A stretch of DNA of 64,000 nt from Syngnathus acus. Taxonomy: Eukaryota > Chordata > Actinopteri > Syngnathiformes > Syngnathidae. The position numbers were made by a program, and so were the translations under genes. The DNA is taken from contig NC_051103.1 of assembly GCF_901709675.1 (NCBI RefSeq), positions 7,425,501-7,489,500 of the forward strand. Reading direction: 5' to 3'. A model generated the notes under the pieces. That model was not told the DNA's origin. It was given only the letters and a program-made list of their open reading frames with translations, and did no database searches. Below are positions 12,934-26,800 of this stretch, in pieces; position 1 is the first letter of the stretch, and each line of letters opens with the position of its first letter.

Positions 12934-14857
12934 GTTGTTTGTCTTTGGAGTGGTGGACTAAGGTAGAGCTGCCGAGATGATGTCTGTAGCCAAGCCACAG
13001 TAAACTTGCAAGGTCTGCCCAAACTTCCAAAGATCCACGAGCTAGCTGCGCTTCAGCCACTCGATTTTTCTGGAATGTTACTTATCCTTTCGTGGTGTGG
13101 ACATGACTTACAGAATTCTATACGACGTTTTCTGTAGTTACTTATTCCACGAGTTATCTTGCGCGACTGCTTCTCGGTTTCTGGCAACAGAACAACATTC
13201 ACTGTTAGCTACTGACGTCATGATAAACGAATTCACCTTCTTTCAACTCCTATTGGCCACTCTAAGCTGTTTACAGCATATATCAATTTTCATTGGCTAA
13301 TGAAGCTTAGTGCTCATTTGTAACTAAACTGCAAATATATCTATTTTTAAGTGTTTTTATTACATAACATCTGTCTCCTAAGAGATGCTGAATTTTATTC
13401 TGTCTTGTGCATGTGTTAGATAATAGAAAGTCAAGATGGTTATCTCCAACTATCAGTAGCGGTATCATCACAACCATGAACAGAGGGCCTTTTTGAGTAA
13501 TACAGGCTTTTTAGAAAAATATCTTTTGATTTGAGCTGGCATGTGTGCCACGTGAGCCTTGACATACGATGTGCATGTTTGTGACTGCATGCAAATATGT
13601 GCAAGCTTTGTGTGCAATGAGAGTGTGTAGGGTTGTGGGTGATGGATTCATAGCTACTTGTTATTCATGAAGGTGGTTGCTGCAGTCTGCAGCAGTGTTA
13701 GGGAGATTCCCAGTAGAGCGTCTCTGGTCACATAGCCTGTCTGGGATGGCATCAATGGATCACAGTTGAACACAAATGTACTTCCCTATGGGCATTCGGT
13801 TTTTAGCTGGTAATCTAAACCTTTGTGTAATATCATACGTGCAATGTTCTCAAATATTGAAATGAATGTACTTGTTGTTTGTGTTCAAGAAGATTGTCCC
13901 AGTTCATGTTATTAAGCAGACACTAATTTAGGAACATCAGGTAAACAAACAATTAGGGTAGGGTAAGTGTGACACTTAAAAAATTAATAATAATAATGCA
14001 TCACAATTCTCTACAATTGTTGAACCAAACAAACACAACATCTTTCTTATATTTCCCTAATAGAAACAATTCTCCAAACTTTTTGCTGACAGGTTTAGTT
14101 CTGCCCATGAGCCCCACTCCAGCAATGTTGATTCATGAGGTACTCTGAGATCATTTGGTAGTTTGTGCCAAGATGATACCTCAAAGATGTGCAACTAATG
14201 CCCAAGGCTATTTGAAGTCCCTGATGGTGTGTAGGGGGGTACACTCGCCTGACTTGTGATCGATTTCCGCTCAGGCGTGACCGGTTGTCTGTCTCTTTAT
14301 GTGACCTGCGACTTGCTGGCGACCAGTTCTGGGTGTAGTCTGCTTTGAGGCCATAATAGAAAGTGCACACATCATTTGTGCAAATCAGAATAGTGCACAG
14401 CAAAGTACATGCTGGCTCCTCAACCTGTTGTTTTGCATTCGTGCTCAGTGCGCAAAAAATGAGTTATTAACAGATATGAACAGGAAAGCACACTGTGATG
14501 CGTGTGTTCGGGAAAAATAGCACGGATGGATTGGAGCGGATGGACACTATCGTGCTGCGGTCTGTGAATGCTGTCGGATCCAGCGGAGAAACACTAGCAT
14601 GAATTGTAGCTGTGATGCGGTTCAGTGTTCCAGCGTATTTTTTTCAAGCCGAGAGAAAAAGGACTGACTGACGTTCAAGCGGGTGGAGACTACTACGTTT
14701 AAATCCCACGGCTTGTTTGCCCCTTTTGCCTTCGTTTTTCATGTTCCTTCGAGTGCGGGCGTCCTTAACACCTTATTAATGTCGTAATAGGCTGATTTGT
14801 AAGGGCGTCGTGGTTGGGAAGTTTTTCCGAGGGAGGGTTTTCGGCCAGCGAAGGGCC
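12934..14857. promoter_or_regulatory. Head-to-head intergenic region of reep3 and jmjd1c
   Basis: The two start codons are about 1.9 kb apart and the genes read outward. The middle (about 13.3-14.4 kb) is AT-rich with no gene. The last 350 bases before jmjd1c become GC-rich with CpGs, as expected of a promoter and 5' UTR. In mammals the JMJD1C and REEP3 promoters also abut, so a shared regulatory region is plausible. Start sites are not resolvable here. Confidence 0.5.
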
Positions 14858-17800
14858 ATGGCATTCGAGGCTCGGCCGGAGCTAGTCGGGAAGAGGTTCC
14901 TCTGTGTCGGCGGGGACGAGCCGCCTGAAATCGGCGACATCGCCCGGTGGCCGTGGAGGTCCGGTGTCATTCGAGCTGTGAACCATCGAGACAGTGACAA
15001 TCTCGACTTGACGGTAAGGAAAACACTGCTTGTCTGTTTCATGCTAAGCCATCGGGAGAAATCTCTTGTTGGTTGGTGGCTGGCCAGCCAGCCAGCCAGC
15101 CAGCCAGGCAGGCAAGCAATGCAGTAAGGCGGACATTATTTTGTGTGCGCGCGGGCGCTGGCTTTTAATACAACTTAATACATTGGTCAAACGCCGACGA
15201 ATCTTTAGGTACCCAAAGCTTTGGATTTTAACTTTGCTTACCAAAGCACTTGAGGAACCAAGTAAATGGGTGTTGGCAGAGTTGTCGAAAATAAACCCAC
15301 GGTTGTCTAGACAGTACTATGCGCAAAAAAACACCTTTCTCTTTCTTTACGCATATGTGTAACGACTGTCAAGCCAAAGTTGAAGTGAAGTCCGACATTG
15401 CTTACGATTCAATGAGTGATCAACAACAATATACACTCGGAATGTAAGCTGCTTGCTCTACCTTATTGTGTTCGGATAGCAGCTGCAATTGCAAAGCATG
15501 TGAAGGAATTTAACTAGCAAGCAGCTGAACGCTTTAATCTGCTGTATGTTGCAAATCAGCTGACCGAGGTAGTAAGGTTAACTTTCTCAATTTAGCCCTT
15601 ATTTAATCTATGCGCTGAGGAGAAGTTATTTATGAATGAAATGGACAGAGTGAGCTTGGTGTTTCACCACAAATGTGGTGTTTTTTCCCCTGACCGACGA
15701 AAAACACTTTCGATTCGGACAGTTTGGCAGAGAAATGCTCAGAGTAGACTCGTAAAAACAGAACAGTGTCTTGCTGCAGGCCGAACAATGGGCACTTGTC
15801 GTCGTCGCCTAAAACCTTGTCTAAAATCTTCTTGTGATTCCTTGTAATGTGTGTTGAATCTTTGAAACATGTGGGAAATATATTACCGTACACATTCAGG
15901 TATCGTATTCTTTTTATTGGCCTTAAACAGCTCCAACAATGAAATATTTGTCCTGACAAACCCTTTGCTGGATAATGCAGTGTTCAAGCCTTTTTTTCTT
16001 TTGTTCCGATTGCTTCTGTATCCATATGCGGTGCATTGGCCAAATATCTTGACTTGATCATAAAACGTGATTTGCATTCACTGCAGTTTTCAAATGTCTT
16101 ATTTGTAGTTGTCACAGACTTCTTTCAAATGAATGTGGACTTTGCAACTTCATGTCTATGTTTTAACTTTATTATCTTTGATATGATTGAGAGGTGTTCC
16201 TCTGTGGATTTTTAGATGCCATTCCACATATTGCCCATGAAACAATATTTATATTGTCACTTTGTCGACAGCTGCAGTATGTATGCCACATTAGTCAAAT
16301 GATTTCACGAAAACATACTATAAATAGATCTTACGAAGCGTCAGTACCAGAAATGTGTTTTCACAGTCATTGCTTTATGTTGTAGGTGTGTTTAATGTTT
16401 TGATCACTTAAATGACACACATTCATGTCATAATGACTTCCTGTGTCGAAGGAAGACTCGAGACTGGATTTATGCTGCATGTTTCCAGTGACACGATTCA
16501 GAATGCTTTGCTCTCAAGTAGCACAATTTGGAAAATGCGTCATGGCATCTGAAGCAAAAACAAACACATTGTGATATGCATATTTTATGGGTCAGCATAA
16601 TGATAGTTTTCAGATAATTACACAGCCCTAGTGTATGCTATGATGTCTGTCTTTTGAAAATGTATACCCGGAGCAGTAAGGTGAAGCTGTGTCTTCTTTC
16701 GCATCTCTTGCTCTAAGCCTCATCATGTACACTATGTTCATTTGTTTGTATCATACAACAAACACCCAGGCTTCCCTAATTCCCCAGGAGAATTGTTTTT
16801 TGTGTGTGATGTGACTTAGACGGACGGACGGCGTAGTGTTCTGGTTTAATTCCATACAATAGGGCACCCTCTCATTAGCAAGAGGCTTAACTAGCTTAGT
16901 AAATACAGTGCAGAGGGATTGGAGATTAGATTGGAACAAGTGTGTCAAGACAAGTCTCTGGTCAGACAAGCCAAATCTACGACAAATATTAAGTCTTATA
17001 AGTCAACATGATTAGACTGTATATTGCCTTTGGTGTGGTAAACGAATTTTCCCAACACTGTTTGTGTGAAACAAAAGTAGCAATTCATGTTTTGTTGGTT
17101 TGTAATCGTCCGCGATGTTTGTAAATGTTACTGCGCATCATGAATATTGCATTGAAGCTTGATTTGAAAAAGAAATTGAAATCGTAGCATCTGCCAGATG
17201 ACTTGCAATTAGAAAATCATTCAGCCTTGTCTGCCCAGGCCCAGTTAATCTTTACATCATTCACATGTTAATATTTATTCACACGAAAGCCTTGAAGAAT
17301 ACTTCAAATTGCTTCGAAATGTTTGCAAGGAATTGGATTGTCACAAGTCATCATTTAAAATGAAATAGTTTGTTCTCATATCAGTGTCGACCAACTCAAC
17401 CTGATATCTACATGCTTATCATGTACTTGGACCATTAGTCTGTTCCTCACATGCTGCAGGCAGAGTACGGCTCTGTAAGCTACAATTCCAACTGTAAAAA
17501 AAACAAAACAGTACGTTGACAGCATGTGTTGTGTACTGTCGCTATAAATTGACAATTTTGTGACAGATAAAAGGTAGTTTGACGGTTGAACTATTCAAAG
17601 TTCAATCATTCAAAAGCCGCTTTAGGTCATAGAAGTCATCCCGAATACAAAGTAATCACAAAAACACAAATTCCCGTATTACATAAGCGCCATAATGGTT
17701 TTCATAATGGTCATCATAATGGTGAATAGAAAAAGAAGTTTTCTGGGCTGTTGCCTAGAGGAGCCTTTTGTTGTCAATAACAGTCTCCTTTGTATGTTTG

Positions 17801-20800
17801 CGTGTGGACAGCGGCTCCACTTCTAGTTTGCTTTTATGGCCGTGACCCTACGTTCACTTTGTTGCTAATCAGCACAAAATCCCAACCTGGGACTGGAAGA
17901 GAACCTTCCACATACAGCAGGAGAGTAAAAAGCAAGATATTATTTCCACGCCGCATCAGAACCAACATGTGTCGGCTTGTGAATAGCAGCTTTGTCGGGA
18001 GAACAAACAAATGCCGCTGAGGCAAAAAAAAAAAAAACGGATCCAACATTTTGCCTGTACACCCTTAAAACTGCAGGGCTAAAAATTGGACTGTGTTTTG
18101 TGCAATTTGACCCAACTTCTTGTGTTGATCAATGTTAGACCTGTAATCTCATGTATATAAATGGTTCCGTTTTAGACTCCTTTTATAATGATAGTATTTA
18201 AAGTAGTGTTGTATATAGGTCAAAGGTACTCAAGAGCGTTGTGTTGGTGTTGAAAGGCTTTTTGCTTTTTTCCGTGCTGTTGAATTGTGGCTTCGTAGTT
18301 TGAATACATTTCTTTTTGCGTGACTCGTCCACCCAATCATGGCAAGTTGCAATATGATGTTTTTTTAATGCATGGCAGTTAAAACATTCCAATAAGATTG
18401 GTCAATGTTCAACTACTTTAAAAGAAAGTCACCGGCCTGGCGTAACCTCTGATCTCCTCACATCACAACTCTCCAGCTGTTCAGTGGATCAAGAAACATC
18501 TGGTGGATGTTATTTTCACTGATGTTTTGCTGCTCACCGAAGTGGCCAAAGAGAGAGAAAAAAAAATTTGGGCTATAGAAGACGCCATAAAATGGTTAGC
18601 AAGAATGCAGTCAATCAAATTTGTAGTCACGTGACCACCAGGTAGAGTTCAGATGTGATGCAAGCGACACAGACCAGACGCAACTTGACTATTGTTGTTT
18701 ACACGACGGCTTTTCCGATTGGCGAAAGGAATGAACCACCCTTTGTAAATCCGAATGAAATTCCGGCCTTTTTAGTTGCATTTCTTCATTTCCAATTTGA
18801 CTGCAACGTGTGACAGCCGCACTTCTTTCAAGGTGTTAGGGTAGCACGTAAGTGGATACATCGAGTTGGTGGTTTGTTTGGCTGGTGCAGACGGAAACAT
18901 CATGTAATCTGAAGCCAGGATGGGCTGAATTGCCTGCCTGCCTGCCTGCCTGCCTGCCTGCTTCGGCAACTTGCTGAACTTACCCTCCCCCATCTCTTTC
19001 CAGCTCTCCTTCTGACACACACGAGCTCCATTGCACTACATACGGCGGCGGCGGCGGCCATAAAGTCTCCTATAGGTTCACAGGATAACCCTGGGAATAC
19101 GACTGAGCAGCTGCTAGTTGGTCTACTGTGCTTTCTCAAAAAGCCTTTGTATATTACAGCACACCAAATTTGCTTCAACCAAATATTAGATGCAGAAATC
19201 GAAGTCATCAATATGTTAGGAAGTTGTAAAGGGTTAGGGTTAGTACCCTTGCTGCTTTAATGCACGCTGAGCAGCCATTTGTTGTTACTAGTCACCATTT
19301 TGCACACTACCCAGAATGGACTTTGGCCTAGTCTCTCTTACAGAAACCTGGAGCTACAGGTTCTGAGTTCTTGAGCCTGAAAAGGCTGTTCTTTGACTTG
19401 AATGCATCTTCTTGAGCCACTATTTTGTTGCCATGGTCCGGAGGGATGATCTCGCCTGGAGGAAAATGATAGTCAGACATGTTTTTTCTTATAATTTTCT
19501 ATAACTTTTGAAATCCATTCCAGCATTTTTTGTTAAAAGTTCTGTTGTAGATTTGAAGAAACATTTGTGAAATCATCTTTGATATTTCTCTCAAATTCTC
19601 GCCCTTCTCGTAAACGTACAGGTATGTTTGTGGTCAACTGAATCTGATATTGTAGGCAAATACAATGGTATAAGCTACTGACAAATAAATGTATTTTAGC
19701 TCAATTATTTCTCCAACTTGACTTTTACCATTTGCCTATAAGACAGATGTCATCTTTTATGACGAGTCATGTTCTCAATCCAGCTTGTACATGATTTCAG
19801 TCAACCTTTTCATAAACATCTCATTAGCTTTTGTAACCATAAAGATGAAAATAAGCAGAGAGAGAGAGGCATAAAAAGAAACCCGTAACTGGATAGAGGA
19901 GATACAGTGACGCCCGATTGATGTTCTTCAGAGCTGCCGTAAGAGAATGAATATTTATTTTGAGCAGAATGAAAGAGAAAGCATTGGATAGTCATTATCC
20001 GTGTCTTTTTTAGAAGTGCAGTGCAGCAGGGTAGGACAACGAGACAGAAAAGTGGAACGTGAGAGAGAGAGAGGGAGTTCTTTCTGCTCTGTCTGGCCTC
20101 TCTCCCATAGCAACAGCGACTTAGCCACGTGAAGGCCAGTTCCTTTGAGTTCACCCACTGCATACAATTTAACCCCCTCGCTGCTGGATTACAGCACAAT
20201 AGAGCAGTGCAGAGAGAACACAAAATACCATTGGCGATCGTTTGTCCGTTGTGATCAATTTCAACTATACTTTAGTGTCGTCAATTGGAGCTTATTTGAC
20301 ATTTGAAAAGAAATGTAGCCGTATATTTGGATAGCGCTTTCACGACAGCCTCACCTGTTGCACATTTCGGATCGTGCCACATGACAATAATCGATCCAAA
20401 TCATCTCCCTTCATATTAGCGTGTCGCATACAGATTTATTGTCCGAGGTTGCAATTGGTTTTGGACGCATAGCTGTTACTCGATGAAAGAGGAGAGATGG
20501 AAGTCTCAGAGTTGCCGCTGTCACATTCGCTACTACCTAAGCTTGAAAGTCAACAAACTGGAATGCTCTCGCTTGAGGGGCAAAGGGGCTTGGGAAAACG
20601 CAGAGACTAAAATGTTCGGCGATTCTTTACAGCATTGCAATAGTGCATTGTACCAGCCTTTAAATAAGTGCCTTTTGAAAAGTCGTTTGACAGCTCTCGT
20701 CCAAATAAAAGCATAGCTAGCCATTGACATATGTTACTTGGATGAGTTGGCGTTGTGGTCGAGAGCGTAACCGGTAGGTTGCTAAAAAAAGGGATTGTCA

Positions 20801-23800
20801 GTGGTTACGCTGGCTCTCTTTTGCAGCCATGAGCCAGCTGTCCTTATTTATACCTCTCAACGTTTGTGTTGCGTCATTGTCGCTTATAAAAATGGTGTGC
20901 ATTGTGGGATCCAAAAGTTTGAATGCCCCCTGACGGTTGTACAATTGGTTGTTTGTCCTTAAAGAAAAGAAATCAACAAAAAAATACAAAGTCAAGAAAT
21001 GGCCGGTTTTTGAAATAAGGAGACACAAACATTCAAAATCGTTTCTGATATGTTTTGCGCATGGTATTTGAGAATGCGGTTCGAAAGGAAAATGAAGAAA
21101 ACAATGAATCACAGCTGACATGCCTTGAGGGGAAAAGTGCTGTGCCCCTCAACTATTTACACACACAAACAGGTGTGTGTGTGTGTGTGTTGTCAAATGT
21201 CACTGGAGCGCAGCAGCACCTGTGGTGGAATGAGATTTCTGAATGGATAAAGATCCATCGTGGTGATAATAATTTGTGTGTGTGCGCGTTACCCAATCAA
21301 ACTTATTACTCGCTAATTTTACGGGGAAACGCTTTTTGTTTTCAGTGAAAAGAAAACTTCGTCATTTCTGTGTGGGAGCTCGGTGGCCCGTGACCACACT
21401 TGGGTGACTTGATGCACTTGACTCTCATTATGGTTCTCCAGAGGTGCCACAGGGCAGTGCCCAGGCATGATGGGAGATCCTTAAAAAAGAAAGACTCTCA
21501 TCCCAAGCCGCCCTCGTGCAATGCCGCAGTGTCTGAAAATTCCAGACTAGATCTGTGCAATATGGCTCTTCGACTAAGGCCTCTGTTTTTTATGCCCTGT
21601 GCAGTCTAACTGGTTCTGTTGACATTACAGAAGCTGCTTCTTGCTCTGCCCTGTGGATTCTGTTGACTCCAATTTCAATTGCATCCTGCAGCAGCACAAC
21701 CAGAGAGAGAGCTTTGTCGTAACTTTCAGCTCAGGGGTTACCACATCGAGACGCTCCCAGGATTTGATTGACACTTTTTTTTAGTACTCTGATATGCAAA
21801 TGAGGAAACCATACAGTTGTTTCGAGGCATTAGCCCTGACACGAGTTAAGGGCGAAGTTAAGTGAAGCAAAGGGCTCCCATTGTTTCATTCCATACAAAG
21901 TGAAACTTGACCTTCACAGCAGATGTCTGAAATTCGAACGGCTGTCAAAGACCTACATGTGCGCGCACGCTCACAGACAGTATATACGAATATTTGCACC
22001 AACGTGTCGATACTTGTAGTGTTTCTGTTTTCTCTGCGGGTGTCAACTGCAGCCGACTTGAATTGTTCCAAGGCCTTCCTTTATCTGCTAGCTGTTGCGG
22101 AGTTACTCTTCACTTGTCGGGGGCCCGCTGGATCACTGTGGCACATTTCTGTAGTATTTCACAGCTCGAAGGCAGCTTTTGCATGGAGCTTGCTGAAATG
22201 GCCCAAAAGTCTTTTTTTTTTTGCTTGGGGGTTAATGGAAAAAAATAGGGAGTATTTCCTCCAAATTGAAGAGAAGGGTTCTCAACCACTATGCAGTGCT
22301 ACAATATGAACAAAACATATTTTATTGACTTTATTAAATAGAAGGCAGTGAGTAAATTGCTGTGATTGTTTTTCGGGGATTATATCACTACTACCAGACT
22401 TTTTCTTCTTCACCCTTTATGATTTTCACCTAGCAACTCTTTTTCACAGATTGGAGTGACATTTACACATCTCAGGAAAAATACACTTCCAGGATGTGGT
22501 GGGTGTGCCAAAATTTCTAGATTAAAAACTGGCCACATAACGCGCTAATGGGAGAATATGGATTTATTAGTATTGTTGCTATTTCATGATTAGGACACAC
22601 CAGTTTTGATTGTAGTACATGTACATGTATTAAACAGATGTGTGTGTTTGTGCGTGCGTCTGTCAGTGGCAGACTGTGTGTGTGTGTGCGCACTCTGTTT
22701 ACGAGCCAGGAAACATGCAATTTGAAACGGTGGGATGGTGGAATTTCAAGCCCACATGCTGTCGCAGGAGACCAAGACACGTGAGCCAGTTGACCTCAAA
22801 CCATCTCCGAGAGAAGCAGACAGAAAGACTGAGAGAGGTAGACAAGGGTACATGTTTTGAGTCCATGTACTCCAAAATAAAATCTACCCACCTATTTGTG
22901 ACAGTAGCCAAAATAAAGGCTGGGTCAGGGTTCGAGTATTTTCCCACGAAGGACTCTCAACTGGTCTCTTTGATGAGGCTGTCTGATGATGGCTCACTGT
23001 GGATGGTTTCACTTCACATGCACAATGGTCTTGCTGTCTTTTTTTGCCCGCTAAACTTGAGCATGTGATGGTGTGTCTAAGCAAGCTCTTTGTGCACAGA
23101 ACAGCATGATAACTATTAGTCTACTTTATCCATCCATCCGTCCATCCATCATTCATTTGTTCGTTGCCCCAGCAACCAATTTGACGACCAAGAGTTGACC
23201 ACGTTTGAGGTGGCATAGAACATATTTTAAAGAAAAGTTTGGACTCCCCCTTTAAATCTGACTTGACTGCTGAAGGTTCCTTTGCCTCATTAGTCCATAC
23301 AGATTTGCTTCTACTGTTGTAACATCTGCACTTTAATTCACGGTCTTGACCTTCCGAAGCTTGTTGATGATGTCCGTAAATCTTTTAGTGTCTTTCTTAC
23401 TGTCAGATGAGCTCATGTATCTTGTATGACAACCTCAGGAGTCGGCATACAACTTCCACACTTGATGTGCAAGCTTTCTTTCGAGTTGTTGCAGCGATAT
23501 TTCATCCGTCCAGTCGTGTGAAATCAAATGTTTTCTTCTTATAATGTACTTTGCGTTTGTTCCTCAGCCAAACCTTGCACTTGAAATCATTTTTGATTGC
23601 CTACAAGAAGCGGAACAGTATCTGTCAGTTCATTATTGATGTCACTTTAATACCATGGCATTGTTTGTGTGCGTGCGTCCATGCATGCTTGACACCAGAG
23701 CTCAGCTATCAGTTACATGATATGCTGGATTTTTGGACTCTATTCTAAAATAAATAAGGTGGACTTTACAGAAAACGATACTTCTGGAGTCTTCATTTGT

Positions 23801-26800
23801 CGACAGATTGCCAAAACGTCACAGCGATCAGTGCACAGAAGGACAAAGTGCATTTGCTATGTAAACAATCCAGGCATTTGGTGGAAAACAGACATCCATG
23901 CCCGTGAATGAGACACAGAAATGGAAACTCGGGAAATCATAATACACGATCACATCTCCTACGGCCAAAATGAACAGCTCCCTTTGTTGTGAAATATGTT
24001 TGACTTCTGCTCAAAATTATTTTGATGAAGAATATTCTCTCAAGCTTGGGAAAAATCTTGTCATTTTGTTGCGATATTAAATGATCTGTGGTGTTTTAAA
24101 GTCTAAATGAGTTTCAGTGGAATTTAATCCAACTTTTGTTCTGCTGCCATGATGAAGTCATAATTGCATGCCGAGCAGACTCCCCCCCCCCACAAGGTAT
24201 TAGTAATTCAATTCATAAAAGAAGCAATCCAATGACGTCATTTAGTTTGAACAAGAAGTAGATGGTGGCAAACTGCAACAGATTGGAACAGTGGATATTT
24301 GTATTTTTATATGTGCGGTAGCTTATGAATCCCTTGATGAAATACAGTATATTCATATTCTTTTGGCAAAGTATCAAAGTCATGCTGACCTCATATCAGT
24401 AATTGTTTTGCACAGTTTTCCAGGAAGAGCACAGGGAAATTTAATTATGCACTTTGTTGCAAGGTTCAATTGCGGTTAAATCAAAGGAAGTGAATGGGTG
24501 ACCTCATCAGAGAAGACAAAGGCATTTATAAATTCATGAAATAGGTATTCGCTCCACCACAAATGTTGCTGAAGGTCTGGTTAACTGCTAGTGAGCTTTG
24601 CATATCTTTGGAGATCAATTTGTGTGGTCTTTAGGCCCCTGGTCGGGTCACCAAAAGTCATCATATGCTTGACACTCACTCAACTTTGCATATTTGTGTT
24701 CCTCTCCCCAGCTAATGGCCCAAGTTGCCAGGAACCATTCGCACTGATTCTTGTAGCCCTTTCGGCCAAAGGCAGGCTTACATTTGGATTCTCAGTAGAG
24801 TATAAAGCTCTTTTGTTGTGCACCAGATCCACTTCAGAACTTGTTTTGCGGCGTGTTGAATGGAAAACCGCTAAGCCAAATAATCACCTCTGTTATTTGA
24901 GATCTCTCTTTTTCTTAGAAATACACTGGATTTTTTTTTTTTTAATACTCTGATGCAGAGGAGTCACATGAATGTGTCGTAGAACCCAGGACTCCTCTGT
25001 TTTCAGGGATTTCACGTGATGGTAATCTGAGCCTCCCATGTAAGAATGATGGTATGTAGTAGGAACCTGACTGGACTGGAATGAAAGCATTTCGAAAGGA
25101 AATTTTCTTTCTATCATGCACTGTGTACATGTTGAATTGGGAAGAGACTTGATCTTCCAAATACAGACTCTGCAGCTGCTGGCCTAGATTTCACTCGACG
25201 ATTGTCTGCTTGCAACTCTGCTATTAATAGAACTTTATCATCCAGAGAGACAGAAACACAGCCAGAGAATGTCCCGTTGGTTGATTTCTCTCAAATTCAA
25301 AACTCGTGTTAAAGCGATTGTACTGCCGCAAAATGTCATCTTGCTTTGAAGTGTCATCAACTATGAGGGTAGTTAAAAGAAGTTTTTTTTTTTTTTTTAG
25401 ATTTTATTTTTACCAAAATGGGATTATGCGAAAGATCAGGGTAAGAAAAAAACAAGGGCTTCAATTCCTGATTGATTAACAATTAAATATTGACTATGGG
25501 AACTTGAGCACAGACAAACACTGTTTCTACTATTTTCTATATAATAATAATAATAATTAAAATGTACTGCATGTGTGATTTAATTCAATTTGACTTTGCC
25601 TGATTTGGTAGCTGCTAAAATGTCCTTTCATATTTTCCGTTTTAATTGGGTACATCTCGATGACACGCCGGAGTCGACCGTATTATCTTGTCAGAAATGA
25701 AGAGCCGATGGATGTGGGACAGTGGGAAAACACAAAGCCAAAAGCATTTCAGCATGACTTTAGAGCTGCATGTTTGAGTCGGTATTTTCCCAGGAATGTG
25801 TCTGAAACAACATTGGGCTATTTTTGGCTGTGCCTTTTCCTTTCCTCTCACCTCTCCCTCCCTCCTTCCCTCTTTCTTCTCTCCTGGGCTCACACATCCT
25901 TCATATGAGGAGATGAAAAGGAGGAGAAGAGGGGGCAGCATCACATCACTGTGCCGCTGAAGGCTGTTTACGTTGCCTCTCTCTTACTCTCCATCTCAAT
26001 TGTTGTGTTTATCCCTCCTCTGTCTTCCTCTTCCCTCCTCTATTTGATCATCTCCCTTCTTCTTCCTGATACGTATGACCTTGTAGGATAGGGAACGTCT
26101 CTTGGTGCTGTCATCGACGATTACTTCAGCTCACGTGCGCTCTCTTTCTCTCTCGCTCTCGCTCTCTCTCTGCTTGGAATTATTTACATACCAGTGAACC
26201 CTCACAAGCAGCTACTCTATTTCTCCTCACGGTCTTCATACATGTTGTATGCACTTGTTCATTTGAAGATACAAGCAGATGGAGGAGTCCATCATTTGGT
26301 CCTTTTTTAATTCAATCAAAAGTGTTTCCAAAAGACACACTTGTATTCATGAAACATTTATTGTAAAGATACTGATTTGAATATTTTGGATGCTCAACAG
26401 GCACATTATTATTACTCACTGTTCCTGCTGCTAGGTTTTTAAAAATAAATATTTGTATTTCTTAGTATGGAAAAACATAAGAGAAATTCGCAACATTTCC
26501 GGTGATTCTCAATTATTTTCTGTTATGCCCCCAAGGAAAAAGAAAATATTTCTCCTCAGGGATGATTTGTCTACAAAACTGTAATAAGTACACCTCGCCA
26601 TAACATTGTTCCCTGAGGTCACCCGCGTAGCAGCGCTATCGCAAAATGAATCATATGAAATGACTTTTGTTTTACGGCCTCACGATTCGACGGCATTATC
26701 ACATCGTCAGACTTTTGACATCCTTGAATCAAGTCCATCTGCCATCCGATGCTTAATTGCAAAGGTCGCTATTACGCCAGTGATGGTGTGTGGGTATCGC

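Noticed and set aside
19226-19246. Telomere-like GGGTTAGGGTTAG
   Set aside because: Only two units in intronic DNA. Too short to be an interstitial telomeric array.
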